A stretch of DNA of 64,000 nt from Allostella vacuolata (GCA_006739055.1 AP019702.1:4675388-4739387), one strand, 5' to 3'. Positions 15,924-25,177 are shown, counted from the first letter of the stretch. Numbers and translations are program-made. Notes: generated by a model not told the origin, from the letters alone.

Positions 15924-16340
15924 ATGACCCGGGAAGAGATGGATCGGAGGATCGACGAGCATTTCGGGTTCGAGGCGCGGGACGACGTGGACGGTGTCCT
16001 GGCCACCCTGGCGCCCGATGTCGAGCACGACATCGTCGGCTGGCCCGGCGGCCCGACCCGCGGCCGCGCGGCCGCGCGGCCCTTCTACGAAAGCCTCTTC
16101 GCCGACCTGTCCGATGGCGCCGTCACCGGCGTGAAGCGTCTCTACGGCGACCGGTTCCTGGTCGATGAATCGGTCTGGAGCGGCACGGCGACGGGCCGCC
16201 CGTTCGGGCTGGACGGGAACGGGCGGCCGCTGCAGTTCCGGCTGCTGCATGTCGTCGAGTTCACCGACGGCGGCGAGATCGGCCGGGAGAACGTGTGGAT
16301 CGATCTGGCCGCGGTTCTCCGCCAGCTGCCGCAGGCCTGA
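15924..16340 (+). CDS. SnoaL-like / NTF2-fold protein
   Basis: A 138-residue protein with the NTF2-like cone fold pattern: an N-terminal helix (MTREEMDRRIDEHFGFEA), the segment LATLAPDVEHDIVGWPGG, then GRAAARPFYESLFADLSD and C-terminal strands ending ENVWIDLAAVLRQL. Members are small ligand-binding proteins or isomerases/hydratases; no specific activity can be assigned. ATG at 15924 has GGAGG at a 6-base spacing, better than the ATG at 15918. It is the first gene after the operator-bearing promoter and lies four bases before tetR. Confidence 0.8.
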   Translation: MTREEMDRRIDEHFGFEARDDVDGVLATLAPDVEHDIVGWPGGPTRGRAAARPFYESLFADLSDGAVTGVKRLYGDRFLVDESVWSGTATGRPFGLDGNGRPLQFRLLHVVEFTDGGEIGRENVWIDLAAVLRQLPQA

Positions 16341-16344
16341 GCCG

Positions 16345-17010
16345 ATGCGCGGAGCCACCGGTCGCCCGAACCAGAAGAGCCGCACGCGGAAGGATCTTCT
16401 CGAAGCCGCCGCGCGCCTCGGCAAGCTCGGCCGCAGGCCGAGCCTGGAGGAGATCGCCGAGGAGGCCCTGGTGTCGCGGGCGACCGCCTACCGCTACTTC
16501 CCCAACGTCGAGGCGCTGCTGGTCGAAGCCTCGTTCCACATCGCGATCCCGCAGGCGGAGGACCTGTTCGGCGACGAGGCCGGCGGCGACCCGGTCGCGC
16601 GCATGCAGCGGGTCGACACCGTCCTGCACGACGTGGTCCTGGCCAACGAACCCCAGCTCCGCATGATGCTGGTGCATGCGCTGCAGCAGGCGATGCGGGA
16701 GCATCCACGGGGCGAGGCGCCCGTCCGCCAGAACCGCCGCATGCCCCTGATCGAGGCCGCGCTGGAGCCCGCCCGCGAGCGGCTCGACGCCCGGACCCTG
16801 GCGACGCTGAGCCGGGCGCTTGCCCTCATCGTCGGCCCGGAAGGGTTCGTCGTCGGCAAGGACGTGCTGCAGCTGGACGATGCGGAGGCCCGCCAGGTGA
16901 AGCACTGGGCGATCCGCGCCCTGATCGAGGCTGCCATGGCCGAAGCGCACGCGCCGCCCGCCCCACGCAAGAGCTCCCGGAGCGCCAGGCCGGCACGGCC
17001 TCCCGGATGA
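16345..17010 (+). CDS. TetR-family transcriptional regulator
   Basis: A 221-residue TetR-type repressor. The DNA-binding domain spans about residues 8-60: RKDLLEAAARLG, then the helix-turn-helix LEEIAEEALVSRATAYRYFPN. The C-terminal ligand-binding domain is mostly helical and ends in a basic, Ser/Arg/Pro-rich tail. It is encoded inside the group it probably controls (SnoaL-like, itself, MBL-fold, N-acetyltransferase). The 16-bp dyad at 15860-15875 is the likely operator. The inducer could be an amide or aromatic amine given the enzymes around it, which is inference. Confidence 0.92.
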   Translation: MRGATGRPNQKSRTRKDLLEAAARLGKLGRRPSLEEIAEEALVSRATAYRYFPNVEALLVEASFHIAIPQAEDLFGDEAGGDPVARMQRVDTVLHDVVLANEPQLRMMLVHALQQAMREHPRGEAPVRQNRRMPLIEAALEPARERLDARTLATLSRALALIVGPEGFVVGKDVLQLDDAEARQVKHWAIRALIEAAMAEAHAPPAPRKSSRSARPARPPG

Positions 17011-17047
17011 ATGCGATCCCTGCCGGATGCGATTGCAGGAGGACCCC

Positions 17048-17785
17048 ATGGACACCCGTATCGACGAGATCGCCGACGGCATCTATCGCCTCTCGACCTT
17101 CGTGCCGGACATCGCGCCGCCGGCCGGGTTCACCTTCAACCAGTTCCTTGTCCTGGGCGACGAGCCGCTGATCTTCCACGCCGGCCTGCGCCGGATGTTC
17201 CCGCTCAGCCGGGCCGCCGTCGCCCGCGTCGTGCCGCCGGAAACGCTGCGCTGGATCGCCTTCGGCCACTACGAGGCCGACGAGTGCGGCGCCATGAACG
17301 ACTGGCTCGCCACGGCGCCGGGTGCCGAGGTGGCGCACGGGCAGACCGGCTGCATGGTCTCGCTCGCCGACATGGCGGACCGGGCGCCGCGCATGCTGGC
17401 GGACGGCGAGGTGATCGAGCTCGGCCGCGGCAAGCGGGTGCGCTACATCGACACCCCGCATACGCCGCACGGCTGGGACGCCGGGGTGATGTTCGAGGAA
17501 TCGACCGGCACGCTGCTCTGCGGCGACCTGTTCACCCAGCTGGGCGACGGGCCGGCCCTCATCCACGGCGACGTGGTCGGCCCGGCGATCGCGGCCGAGG
17601 ACATGTTCGGCTATTCCGCGCTCAACCCGGGCATGGGCGCGATCATCCGCCGGCTGGCCGGGCTTGCCCCGCGCACGCTGGCCCTGATGCACGGCCCCTC
17701 CTTCGCGGGCGATTGCGACGGGGCGCTGCGCGCGCTTGCCGACGACTACGACCGGCGCGCGGCCGCCGGCAGCCAGGCGGCCTGA
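17048..17785 (+). CDS. MBL-fold metallohydrolase, flavodiiron/ODP-type
   Basis: A 245-residue metallo-beta-lactamase fold protein. The metal signature is the variant HYEADE (His74, Glu76, Asp78, Glu79), as in the oxygen-binding (ODP/flavodiiron) branch, rather than HxHxDH. Later ligands are in DTPHTPHGWDAG, CGDLFTQ and the His of LMHGPSF. No flavodoxin domain follows, so it is not a full flavodiiron protein. ODP-like proteins can bind a di-iron centre and react with O2 or NO, but single-domain members are poorly characterised. It lies 37 bases after tetR and 33 before the N-acetyltransferase, so all are probably one transcript. Confidence 0.85.
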   Translation: MDTRIDEIADGIYRLSTFVPDIAPPAGFTFNQFLVLGDEPLIFHAGLRRMFPLSRAAVARVVPPETLRWIAFGHYEADECGAMNDWLATAPGAEVAHGQTGCMVSLADMADRAPRMLADGEVIELGRGKRVRYIDTPHTPHGWDAGVMFEESTGTLLCGDLFTQLGDGPALIHGDVVGPAIAAEDMFGYSALNPGMGAIIRRLAGLAPRTLALMHGPSFAGDCDGALRALADDYDRRAAAGSQAA

Positions 17786-17818
17786 CCGCAACGGGCGGCC
17801 CGCCCAGGAGACCGGACG

Positions 17819-18682
17819 ATGACCCAGCTTCAGACGATCGGGGACGCTTCCCCGCTGACCGCCCGGCAGCTCGACGCGTATCTGGCGCGCATCGGGCTGC
17901 CGCGACCCGCGAGGGCCGATTTCGCGGCGCTGGCCGCCATCCATCGCGCCCACCTGCTGGCCTTCACCTGGGAGGCGCTGGACGCCTTCATGGGGTGGCC
18001 GTCCACCCTCGCGGCCAAGGACGCCCACGCCAAGATGGTGGACGGCCGGCGCGGCGGCTGGTGCTACGAGATGAACGGCCTGCTGGGCGCCGCACTGGCC
18101 GGGCTCGGCTTCCGGGTCACGCGCCTGTGCGCCGCCGTCGACCGCGACAAGCTGGGCGAGGCTGCGATCGGCAACCATCTGACGCTGCAGGTCGATCTCG
18201 ACCGGCCCTACCTGGCCGAGGTCGGGCTGGCCGATGCGATCATCGAGCCGGTGCCGATGACGGTCGGGCCGATCCGCCAGCGCGGGTTCGCGTTCTCGGT
18301 CGCGGCGACCGACGACGGCTGGCTGCGCTTCGGCAACCATGCGCTGGGCCTGGCGCGCAGCTTCGACTTCCGGCCGGGCATCGCGGACGAGGCATCCATC
18401 GCGGCGGCGCATCGCTGGCTGTCCCGGGACCCGGCCTCGCCCTTCACCGGCTCGCTGGGCCTGTTCCGCCATACGCCCGAGGGCTATGTCTCCCTGCACG
18501 GCGACCGGCTGCGCCGGACCACGTCCGACCGCGTCGCCGAGCAGCGCATCGGCGGCGCCGACCAGTTCGCCGCCACGCTGCGGACGGTGTTCGAGATCGA
18601 GGTTCCCCAGCCGCGCCAGGTCTGGGACCGGGTCACCGCCACCCTCGAGCCGGGCGAGGCCGGCCGCTGGGTCGCGGTCTGA
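17819..18682 (+). CDS. nat: Arylamine N-acetyltransferase
   Basis: A 287-residue arylamine N-acetyltransferase, which transfers acetyl from acetyl-CoA to arylamines or hydrazines. The Cys-His-Asp triad is visible: Cys82 in RRGGWCYEMNGL, His120 in GNHLTLQV and Asp139 in VGLADA. Length fits bacterial NATs (270-290). It is the last gene of the TetR-controlled group. Its pairing with an amide hydrolase upstream suggests handling of amine/amide xenobiotics; that is inference. Confidence 0.93.
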   Translation: MTQLQTIGDASPLTARQLDAYLARIGLPRPARADFAALAAIHRAHLLAFTWEALDAFMGWPSTLAAKDAHAKMVDGRRGGWCYEMNGLLGAALAGLGFRVTRLCAAVDRDKLGEAAIGNHLTLQVDLDRPYLAEVGLADAIIEPVPMTVGPIRQRGFAFSVAATDDGWLRFGNHALGLARSFDFRPGIADEASIAAAHRWLSRDPASPFTGSLGLFRHTPEGYVSLHGDRLRRTTSDRVAEQRIGGADQFAATLRTVFEIEVPQPRQVWDRVTATLEPGEAGRWVAV

Positions 18683-18775
18683 GGCCAGCCGGCGCGGTCG
18701 AGGGCAAGCGCATCCGGGAGTGAGAGCAGGAAACCGGCGAGGCTGACGGGAAAGGCGCGCTGGACATCGGCAAAA

Positions 18776-18875
18776 GCGTCCCTCGACCAGGCTCGGGATG
18801 AGGCATTTTTGCCTTTCTCCACAAGCACTTGTGCCGATCGAGATGCCCCTCGTCCCGAGCCTGGTCGAGGGACGC
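18776..18875. repeat. Long imperfect inverted repeat (REP-like element)
   Basis: Two 28-base arms, 18776-18803 and 18848-18875, are complementary with one mismatch. Their core ctcgaccaggctcgggatga is of the type widespread in alphaproteobacterial intergenic DNA (ctcgac...agctc.ggatgagg). The interior holds two smaller hairpins: AGGCA-TTTT-TGCCT (18801-18814) and CACAAG-CA-CTTGTG. It is in the 435-base gap after nat. The rest of that gap (18683-18775 and 18876-19117) shows only a minor CGGATGC/GCATCCG dyad and no convincing gene. Confidence 0.75.
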
Positions 18876-19117
18876 GATAACCGATGGGCAATGCACAGTC
18901 TCTATCCGGGGCGCCTGGTCGGATGCCCGATGCTCTGCATCCGACCCAAATGCGATCACCCCAGGACCGGTCGCGGCGGCGTTGTGTTCCGCCGGGCGGG
19001 GTGGGAGGATCGGCCGGACTTCGACCCTGCCCTCCATGCCTTCCCGGACCGCAGACAGGGCGGCATCCGCCCGGCGCGCATCCCGCGCCGCCTTCGAGAA
19101 CCAAGGAACACCCCTCA

Positions 19118-20431
19118 ATGGCCACCATCCTCAAGCGCGGCAAGGACGTCGAGGCGATCGCCGAGATCGACGCCCAGGTCCGCAGCGTCGTCGAGACCGC
19201 GCTCGACGACATCGCGCGGCGCGGCGACGACGCGGTTCGCGAGATGTCGCGCAAGTTCGACGGCTGGGAGCGCGACGACTACCGGCTCGGCCCGGACGAG
19301 ATCGAGGCGGCGCTGGCCGAGCTTCGCCCGCGCGACATCGCCGACATCCGGTTCGCCCAGGAACAGGTGCGCAACTTCGCCGAGATCCAGATGAGCGCGC
19401 TCCAGCCGGTCGAGCGCGAGACGCTGCCGGGGGTGATCCTCGGCCACAAGAACATCCCGGTCCGCTCGGTCGGCTGCTACGTGCCGGGCGGCAAGTACCC
19501 CCTGCTGGCGTCGGCCCACATGTCGGTCGTCACCGCGAAGGTGGCCGGCGTGAAGCGCATCGTCACCTGCGCGCCGCCCTTCGCCGGCCGGCCGGCGCCG
19601 GCGATCGTCGCCGCCCAGCATCTGGCCGGGGCCGACGAGATCTACTGCCTGGGCGGCATCCAGGCGGTGGGCGCCATGGCCCTCGGCACCGCCTCGATCG
19701 CGCCCGTCGACATGCTGGTCGGCCCCGGCAACGCCTATGTCGCAGAGGCCAAGCGGCAGCTCTATGGCCGGGTCGGCATCGACCTGTTCGCCGGCCCGAC
19801 CGAGACCATGATCATCGCCGACGAGACCGTCGACGGCGAGATCTGCGCGGTCGACCTGCTGGGCCAGGCCGAGCACGGGCCGAACTCTCCCGCGGTCCTG
19901 CTCACCACCTCGGAGCGGCTGGCGCGCGAGACGATGCGCGAGGTCGAGCGCCTGCTGGAGATCATGCCGACCGGGGCGGTCGCCGGCCAGGCCTGGCGGG
20001 ACTATGGCCAGGTCATCGTCGCGGCCGACCATGACGAGATGATCCGGATCGCCGACGAGATCGCCTCCGAGCATGTCCAGGTGATGACCGACCGCGACGA
20101 CTGGTACCTGGAGAACATGGTCAACTACGGCGCGCTGTTCCTGGGTCCGCGCACCAATGTCAGCTTCGGCGACAAGGTCATCGGCACCAACCACACCCTG
20201 CCGACGCGCCGGGCCGCGCGCTACACGGGCGGGCTGTGGGTCGGCAAGTTCCTGAAGACCTGCACCTACCAGAAGGTGCTCACCGACGAGGCGTCGGCGA
20301 TGATCGGCGAATACTGCTCGCGCCTGTGTGCGCTCGAAGGGTTCGCCGGCCATGGCGAGCAGGCGAACATCCGCGTCCGCCGCTATGGCGGCCGCAACGT
20401 CGAGCCCTATACGGCGGTGGAGCCCCTATGA
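19118..20431 (+). CDS. Histidinol dehydrogenase family protein, HpsN-like
   Basis: A 437-residue HisD-family zinc dehydrogenase. The NAD loop [19 protein letters not shown], the zinc ligands in [13 protein letters not shown], the catalytic Glu-His in SEHVQVM and the last ligand His in [12 protein letters not shown] are all present. HisD oxidises histidinol to histidine, but this gene lies next to an SDR and not among his genes. The sequence resembles HpsN, the sulfopropanediol 3-dehydrogenase, which also travels with SDRs. A catabolic alcohol-to-acid dehydrogenase is therefore more likely than histidine synthesis. ATG 19118 is preceded by AAGGAAC at a suitable spacing. Confidence 0.87.
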   Translation: MATILKRGKDVEAIAEIDAQVRSVVETALDDIARRGDDAVREMSRKFDGWERDDYRLGPDEIEAALAELRPRDIADIRFAQEQVRNFAEIQMSALQPVERETLPGVILGHKNIPVRSVGCYVPGGKYPLLASAHMSVVTAKVAGVKRIVTCAPPFAGRPAPAIVAAQHLAGADEIYCLGGIQAVGAMALGTASIAPVDMLVGPGNAYVAEAKRQLYGRVGIDLFAGPTETMIIADETVDGEICAVDLLGQAEHGPNSPAVLLTTSERLARETMREVERLLEIMPTGAVAGQAWRDYGQVIVAADHDEMIRIADEIASEHVQVMTDRDDWYLENMVNYGALFLGPRTNVSFGDKVIGTNHTLPTRRAARYTGGLWVGKFLKTCTYQKVLTDEASAMIGEYCSRLCALEGFAGHGEQANIRVRRYGGRNVEPYTAVEPL

Positions 20432-21192
20432 TCCTTCCCGCCACCCCGAGCTTCCGGCTCGACGGCCGCACCGCCCTCGTCACCGGGGCGAGCCGCGGGC
20501 TCGGCCTCGCCATGGCGACGGCCCTCGCCGAGGCGGGTGCGGCCGTGACCCTGGCGGCGCGCAGCGCCGACCAGCTCGCCGCCGTCGCCGAGGCGATGCG
20601 CGCCCGCGGATGGACGGCGACCGCCCTGCCGCTCGACGTCCTCGACCACGCCGCCGCCGAGCGGGCCGCCGCCGCGGCCGGCCCGTTCGACGTGCTGGTC
20701 AACAATGCCGGGCTGAACCGCCCGCTGCTGCTGCCGGACATCACCGAGGCCGACTACGACGTGGTCTTCGACCTCAACGTCAAGGCGACCCTCTTCCTGA
20801 CCAAGGCGGTGGCGCGCGGCATGGTGGCGAAGGGCCGCGGCGGCTCCATCATCAACATCTCGTCCCAGATGGGCCATGTCGGCGGGCCGAGGCGCACCCT
20901 CTATTGCGGCGCCAAGCACGCGGTGGAGGGCATGACGAAGGCGCTGGCGTGGGAGTTCGGGCCGGCCAACATCCGCGTCAACACGCTCTGCCCCACCTTC
21001 ATCGAGACCGAGATGTCGCGGCCGATGCTGGCCGACCCGGCGTTCCACGACTTCGTCACCAGCCGGATCGCCTTCGGCCGCATCGGCCGGGTCGAGGAGG
21101 TGATGGGGGCGGCGGTGTTCCTCGCCTCCGACGCCTCCTCGCTCGTCACCGGTTCGGCGCTGATGGTCGACGGGGGCTGGACCGCGGTATAG
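20428..21192 (+). CDS. SDR-family oxidoreductase
   Basis: A 254-residue canonical short-chain dehydrogenase. It has TGASRGLG for cofactor binding, NNAG, the catalytic Ser in INISSQMG and the Tyr/Lys pair in LYCGAKHA, and ends [12 protein letters not shown]. The start overlaps the HisD-like stop (ATGA), so the two are translated together. They may act on consecutive hydroxyl groups of one polyol-like substrate, as HpsN with HpsO/HpsP do in dihydroxypropanesulfonate breakdown; the substrate here is unproven. Confidence 0.9.
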   Translation: MILPATPSFRLDGRTALVTGASRGLGLAMATALAEAGAAVTLAARSADQLAAVAEAMRARGWTATALPLDVLDHAAAERAAAAAGPFDVLVNNAGLNRPLLLPDITEADYDVVFDLNVKATLFLTKAVARGMVAKGRGGSIINISSQMGHVGGPRRTLYCGAKHAVEGMTKALAWEFGPANIRVNTLCPTFIETEMSRPMLADPAFHDFVTSRIAFGRIGRVEEVMGAAVFLASDASSLVTGSALMVDGGWTAV

Positions 21193-21249
21193 CCGGCCCG
21201 CGGCCCGCGACGCCCCCCAGCCCCCCGGATCCACAGAAGGACCAACCGC

Positions 21250-22272
21250 ATGACCAGCGAACAGAACCAGCGCATTCTCCTGGCCAGCCGGCCGGAGGGG
21301 CGGCCGACCCTGGACAATTTCCGGATCGAGACCGTGCCGGTGGCCGAGCCCGGCGAGGGCGAGGTCCTGCTCCAGATCCTCTACCTGTCGCTCGACCCGT
21401 ACATGCGGGGGCGGATGAGCAACGCGCGGTCCTATGCCCAGCCGGTCGCGATCGGCGACGTGATGGACGGCGGCACCGTCGGGCGCGTCGTCCGCTCGCG
21501 CCATCCGGGCTTCGCCGAGGGCGATGTCGTCCTGTCCCATTCCGGGTGGCAGAGCTATGCCGTCGCTTCCGGGAAGGCGCTGCGCAAGCTCGATCCCGCG
21601 GCCGCCCCGATCTCCACCGCGCTCGGCGTGCTCGGCATGCCGGGCTTCACGGCCTATTCCGGGCTGCTGACCATCGGCAAGCCGAAGCCCGGCGAAACCG
21701 TCGTGGTCGCGGCCGCCAGCGGCGCGGTCGGCTCGGCGGTCGGCCAGATCGCCCGGATCAAGGGCGCGCGGGCCGTCGGCATCGCGGGCGGGCCCGAGAA
21801 GTGCGCGTTCGTGCGCGACGAGCTCGGCTTCGACGCGGTGGTCGACCATCGCTCGCCGAACCTGGCCGCCGAGCTGGCCGAAGCCTGCCCGAAGGGCATC
21901 GACGTCTATTTCGAGAATGTCGGCGGCCCGATCTGGGGGGCGGTGTTCCCGCTCCTCAACATGTTCGCGCGGGTCCCGGTCTGCGGCCTGATCGCGCAGT
22001 ACAACGACACCGGCCCCCGGCCCGAGCCCGACCGCCTGCCCGGCTTCATGCGCGAGGTGCTGAGCCGGAGCCTGCTGATCCGCGGCTTCATCCAGCGCGA
22101 GTTCGCCGACCAGCGCCCCGCCTTCTACGAGGAGATGGCGGGCTGGATCCAGTCCGGCCGGATCCGCTACCGCGAGGACATCGTGGACGGGCTGGAGTCC
22201 GCGCCCGAGGCGTTCTTCGGGCTGCTCGAAGGCCGGAACTTCGGCAAGCTCGTGGTGCGCGTGGCCACGTGA
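21250..22272 (+). CDS. NADP-dependent oxidoreductase, MDR family (CurA/2-alkenal reductase-like)
   Basis: A 340-residue zinc-free medium-chain dehydrogenase/reductase. The N-terminal part has LYLSLDPYMRGRM, characteristic of leukotriene B4/alkenal double-bond reductases. The NADP-binding region has VVAAASGAVGSAVGQIA and the segment DVYFENVGG is diagnostic. These enzymes reduce alpha,beta-unsaturated carbonyls with NADPH. It follows the SDR by 57 bases with AGAAGGA as ribosome site, and may be in the same operon. A GC-rich inverted repeat just after the stop (about 22271-22312) may end the transcript. Confidence 0.9.
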   Translation: MTSEQNQRILLASRPEGRPTLDNFRIETVPVAEPGEGEVLLQILYLSLDPYMRGRMSNARSYAQPVAIGDVMDGGTVGRVVRSRHPGFAEGDVVLSHSGWQSYAVASGKALRKLDPAAAPISTALGVLGMPGFTAYSGLLTIGKPKPGETVVVAAASGAVGSAVGQIARIKGARAVGIAGGPEKCAFVRDELGFDAVVDHRSPNLAAELAEACPKGIDVYFENVGGPIWGAVFPLLNMFARVPVCGLIAQYNDTGPRPEPDRLPGFMREVLSRSLLIRGFIQREFADQRPAFYEEMAGWIQSGRIRYREDIVDGLESAPEAFFGLLEGRNFGKLVVRVAT

Positions 22273-22329
22273 CCGGATCGGCCGGGCGCGCACCAGGCGC
22301 TCGGCCGGTCCGAACCGGCCTCTTCGAGG

Positions 22330-22608
22330 CTAGGCCTTCCCCCGCACTTCCGCCTCCTCGAACTCGGCCGCGGCGATCGCCCGGTCGAGCGCGGCGCGCA
22401 GCTGGCGGGCCGTCTCCAGGGTCAGCTCGATGCCGGCCCGGGCCCCGGGATCGAGCGCGGCGTTGATGAAGTCGAGCGTGATGACGTCGCCGAGCTGCGC
22501 GTGGCGGGCATGGTCGTAGGCGACCACCGCGTGCGACAGCGCGAACCACTCGTCGCCGCGCTTGGCCATGCCCTCGGCCGGGGCGATCTCGACGATGGAC
22601 GTGCACAT
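22330..22608 (-). CDS. Small DUF6295-like protein
   Basis: A 92-residue protein starting MCTSIVEIAPAEGMAKRGDE, with the pattern ALSHAVVAYDHARHAQLGDV followed by LDFIN. This matches my recollection of DUF6295 proteins, which share an N-terminal MCT and a central D-H-x-x-H. The conserved Cys/His/Asp could bind a metal. Function is unknown. It starts 12 bases after the dienelactone hydrolase gene ends, so both are probably on one transcript. Confidence 0.7.
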   Translation of the reverse strand: MCTSIVEIAPAEGMAKRGDEWFALSHAVVAYDHARHAQLGDVITLDFINAALDPGARAGIELTLETARQLRAALDRAIAAAEFEEAEVRGKA

Positions 22609-22620
22609 GGCCGGGCCCGC

Positions 22621-23370
22621 CTACTTCGCCAGGTGCCGGCCGAAGAAGGCGAGCAGCTTGCTCCAGCCGTCGGCCGCCTGCTCGGGCCGGTAGAGCGGCC
22701 GGTGCCAGTAGAAGAAGCCGTGGCCGGCGCCGTCGTAGCGATGGAACTCGTAGCTCTTGCCGTGCGCCTTCAGCTCCGCCTCGTGCCGGTTCACCTGTTC
22801 GGGGCTGGGCGCGCGGTCGTCGTTGCCGAAGAGGCCGAGCAGCGGGCAGGACAGGTCCGGCGTCAGGTCGATCGGCGCCACCGGCGTCCTGGCGTTGAGC
22901 TCGTCCGGGCCCATCACCACCCGGCCGCCCCAGAGGTCGGCGCAGGCGTCGACGTCGCTGCGCCGGCTGGCATAGAGGACGGCGTGGCGGCCGCCGGAGC
23001 AGGACCCGAAGATGCCGACCTTGCCGTTGTGGCCGGCCTGGGCGCGCACCCATGCCACGGCGGCCGCGGTGTCCCCGACCACCTGGTCGTCGGGGACGCC
23101 GCCGTCCGCCCGCACCTTGGCGGCGACATCGTCCGGATGGCCGTCGCCCGCGCGCTCGTAGAGGTTGGCACAGATGGCCAGGTAGCCGTGGTGGGCGAAG
23201 CGCCGCGTCGTCTCGATGTAGAACTCGCTCCAGCCGGGAAGATGGTGGACCAGGACCACCGCCGGGAACGGCCCCTCGCCTTCCGGCCGGGCCACATAGG
23301 CGGTGATCGGGGTGCCCCCGTCGCCTTCGAGCGTCACGTTCGTGCAGGTCATGCCACGGTAGAACGACAT
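22621..23370 (-). CDS. Dienelactone hydrolase family protein
   Basis: A 249-residue alpha/beta hydrolase of the dienelactone hydrolase family. The nucleophile is Cys124 in GIFGSCSGGRHA, with Asp in GNDDRAPS and His in DGAGHGFFY, giving the Cys-His-Asp triad of the family. DLH opens dienelactones in chlorocatechol breakdown; many paralogues act on other lactones or esters. ATG at 23370 follows AGGAGG-like bases; an upstream in-frame ATG gives an unlikely basic extension. It is upstream of the DUF6295-like gene and downstream of the 2-hydroxyacid dehydrogenase on the same strand. Confidence 0.9.
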   Translation of the reverse strand: MSFYRGMTCTNVTLEGDGGTPITAYVARPEGEGPFPAVVLVHHLPGWSEFYIETTRRFAHHGYLAICANLYERAGDGHPDDVAAKVRADGGVPDDQVVGDTAAAVAWVRAQAGHNGKVGIFGSCSGGRHAVLYASRRSDVDACADLWGGRVVMGPDELNARTPVAPIDLTPDLSCPLLGLFGNDDRAPSPEQVNRHEAELKAHGKSYEFHRYDGAGHGFFYWHRPLYRPEQAADGWSKLLAFFGRHLAK

Positions 23371-23458
23371 CCCGTGTTCCTCCTGGGGTGTGGGCGGCAA
23401 CAGCCTGGTGCCATTTCTCCGCCGGCTCCGGGGGCGGGTCAATACTGGCCGAGCGCCC

Positions 23459-24424
23459 TCACACCACGCCGTTGCGCAGCGTCGCCTCCCCGCGCCACAG
23501 CCGGTCCAGGTTCTCCAGCAGGATGTCGATGACCCGGTCCTCGCATTGCTGCGTCTCGCCGCCGGTATGGGGGGTGATCAGGACGTTGGGCATGTCCCAG
23601 AGCGGGGATGCGGGCGGCAGCGGCTCCTCGGCCACGCAGTCGAGCGCGGCGCCGGCGATGGTGCCGCGGCGCAGTGCTTCGATGAGGGCCGGCTCGTCCA
23701 CCACCCGGCCGCGGGCCAGATTCACCAGCCGGGCGGTCGGCTTCATCCGCGACAGGGCCGCGCCGTCGATCAGCCCTTCCGTCTCGGGCGTCAGCGGGCA
23801 GGTGAGCGCCACGAAGTCGGCCTGCGGCAGCACGGCGTGGAGATCGGCGATGGGGCGCACGCTGTCGGCCTCGCCGCCGGCCGCCGGGTCGCGGCGCAGG
23901 CCGATCACCGTCATGCCGAAGGCCCGGGCGAGCCGCGCCAGCCGGTTGCCGATCGCGCCGAGGCCGACCACGAGCAGCGTCTTGCCCTCGAGCTCCTCCT
24001 CGCGGTCGGGGATGTGCCCGATCATGCCGCGCCAGTGGCGGCGCGCCTGGTTCGCCGCGGCCTGCGGGATGTGGCGGGTCATCGCCAGGATCAGGGCCAT
24101 GCCATGGTCCGAGACGGCGTTGGAGTTGGTGCCCTGGGCGCTGGCCAGCCGCACGCCCGCGCGCCGGAAGGCGGCCAGGTCGTAGCGGTCCACGCCCGCG
24201 CTGATGGACTGCACGAAGCGGAGGCGCGGCGTCTGCCCGAGCAGGGCATTGTCCCAGAGCCCGGACGCGACGATGACGTCGGCCTCCCCCGCCTCGGCCA
24301 GCAGCGCCGCGCGGCTGGTTGCCTGGCGGCTGGCCAGGCCGATACCGCGCGCATCGAAACGCGCCTGCAGCGGATAGACCATGTGGGCGAAGAGAATGAC
24401 GGGGTTGCGCGTCAGGGCGGGCAT
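23459..24424 (-). CDS. D-2-hydroxyacid dehydrogenase family protein
   Basis: A 321-residue NAD-dependent D-2-hydroxyacid dehydrogenase. The substrate loop is VQSISAGVDRYDL, the NAD motif LLVVGLGAIGNRLARLARAF, the catalytic Arg is in VNLARGRVVDE and the His in VLITPHTGGET. It would interconvert 2-oxo and D-2-hydroxy acids (glyoxylate/hydroxypyruvate reductase-like); the exact substrate cannot be told. It lies 49 bases downstream of the HD hydrolase gene on the same strand. Confidence 0.9.
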   Translation of the reverse strand: MPALTRNPVILFAHMVYPLQARFDARGIGLASRQATSRAALLAEAGEADVIVASGLWDNALLGQTPRLRFVQSISAGVDRYDLAAFRRAGVRLASAQGTNSNAVSDHGMALILAMTRHIPQAAANQARRHWRGMIGHIPDREEELEGKTLLVVGLGAIGNRLARLARAFGMTVIGLRRDPAAGGEADSVRPIADLHAVLPQADFVALTCPLTPETEGLIDGAALSRMKPTARLVNLARGRVVDEPALIEALRRGTIAGAALDCVAEEPLPPASPLWDMPNVLITPHTGGETQQCEDRVIDILLENLDRLWRGEATLRNGVV

Positions 24425-24473
24425 GAAGGCGTCCTTCTCGAGATGGTCGACCCAGGTTGGCCGGCAGGTGGCG

Positions 24474-25070
24474 CTACGCCTCGGTTGCCAGCGCCTGGAA
24501 CCGCTCCAGGAAGCGCCGGCGAGCCTCCTCGGCCGGCCACGGCGCCAGGCTGCCGGGGCGGCGCGGCCGGCGGAAGCGGAAGATGCGGCGGGCGTCGGCC
24601 TCGGTGAAGCCGGCGAGCTCGACCGCCTCGAAGAAGGCCGCGTCGGTGTCGGCGCGCTTGATCGCCCGGGTCCATTCCGGCCGGAGCCGGGCCGGCAGGC
24701 CGAAGCGCAGGTGCACTGCCGCCTGGATGCGCGTCTCCACCCCCTTGTAGGCATCGCCGATGACGCGCTTGAAGGGGGTGATGAGGTCGGCGGTGACGAA
24801 CTCGCTGGCGTCGTGCAGCAGGGCGGCGCGGCGCAGCTCCCGACCCGGCCGGTCGACCGCCATCTCGACGATGTCGAGGACCAGCAGCGAATGCTGCGCG
24901 ACCGAGAGCCCGTGCGTGCCGGTCGTCTGGCCGTTCCAGCGCGCCAGCCGCGACAGGCCGAGCGCGATGTCCTCGATCTCGATGTCGAGCGGCGACGGGT
25001 CGAGCAGGTCGAGCCGCCGCCCGGACAGCATGCGCTGCCAGGCCCGGCCGGGCGGGGTCGTCGCGGTCAT
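24474..25070 (-). CDS. HD-domain hydrolase, YfbR-like
   Basis: A 198-residue HD-domain phosphohydrolase. The first metal His is in LSVAQHSLLVLD and the HD pair in RAALLHDASEFVTADLITP, followed by a later Asp in KRADTDAAF. This spacing matches the YfbR/YqeK-like 5'-nucleotidase branch, which dephosphorylates deoxynucleoside monophosphates. ATG 25070 begins MTATTPPGRAWQRMLSG. It is probably the first gene of the minus-strand group that ends with the DUF6295-like gene, and is divergent from the small secreted protein. Confidence 0.85.
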   Translation of the reverse strand: MTATTPPGRAWQRMLSGRRLDLLDPSPLDIEIEDIALGLSRLARWNGQTTGTHGLSVAQHSLLVLDIVEMAVDRPGRELRRAALLHDASEFVTADLITPFKRVIGDAYKGVETRIQAAVHLRFGLPARLRPEWTRAIKRADTDAAFFEAVELAGFTEADARRIFRFRRPRRPGSLAPWPAEEARRRFLERFQALATEA

Positions 25071-25177
25071 GCCGGCTTTCTATCCCGCGGCGCGCCGCGC
25101 GGCCAGGGGCCGCGGCCCTCTACACAAGCCCCGCACCGGTGCCGCATGATAGGCGGCCAAGCGAGGGAAGAGGCCGC

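Noticed and set aside
17048-17785. Annotation as a beta-lactamase or glyoxalase II
   Set aside because: The metal motif is HxExDE, as in flavodiiron/ODP proteins, and not HxHxDH.
19118-20431. Annotation as biosynthetic hisD
   Set aside because: No other his gene is nearby and it is coupled to an SDR; an HpsN-like catabolic role fits better, so no symbol was given.
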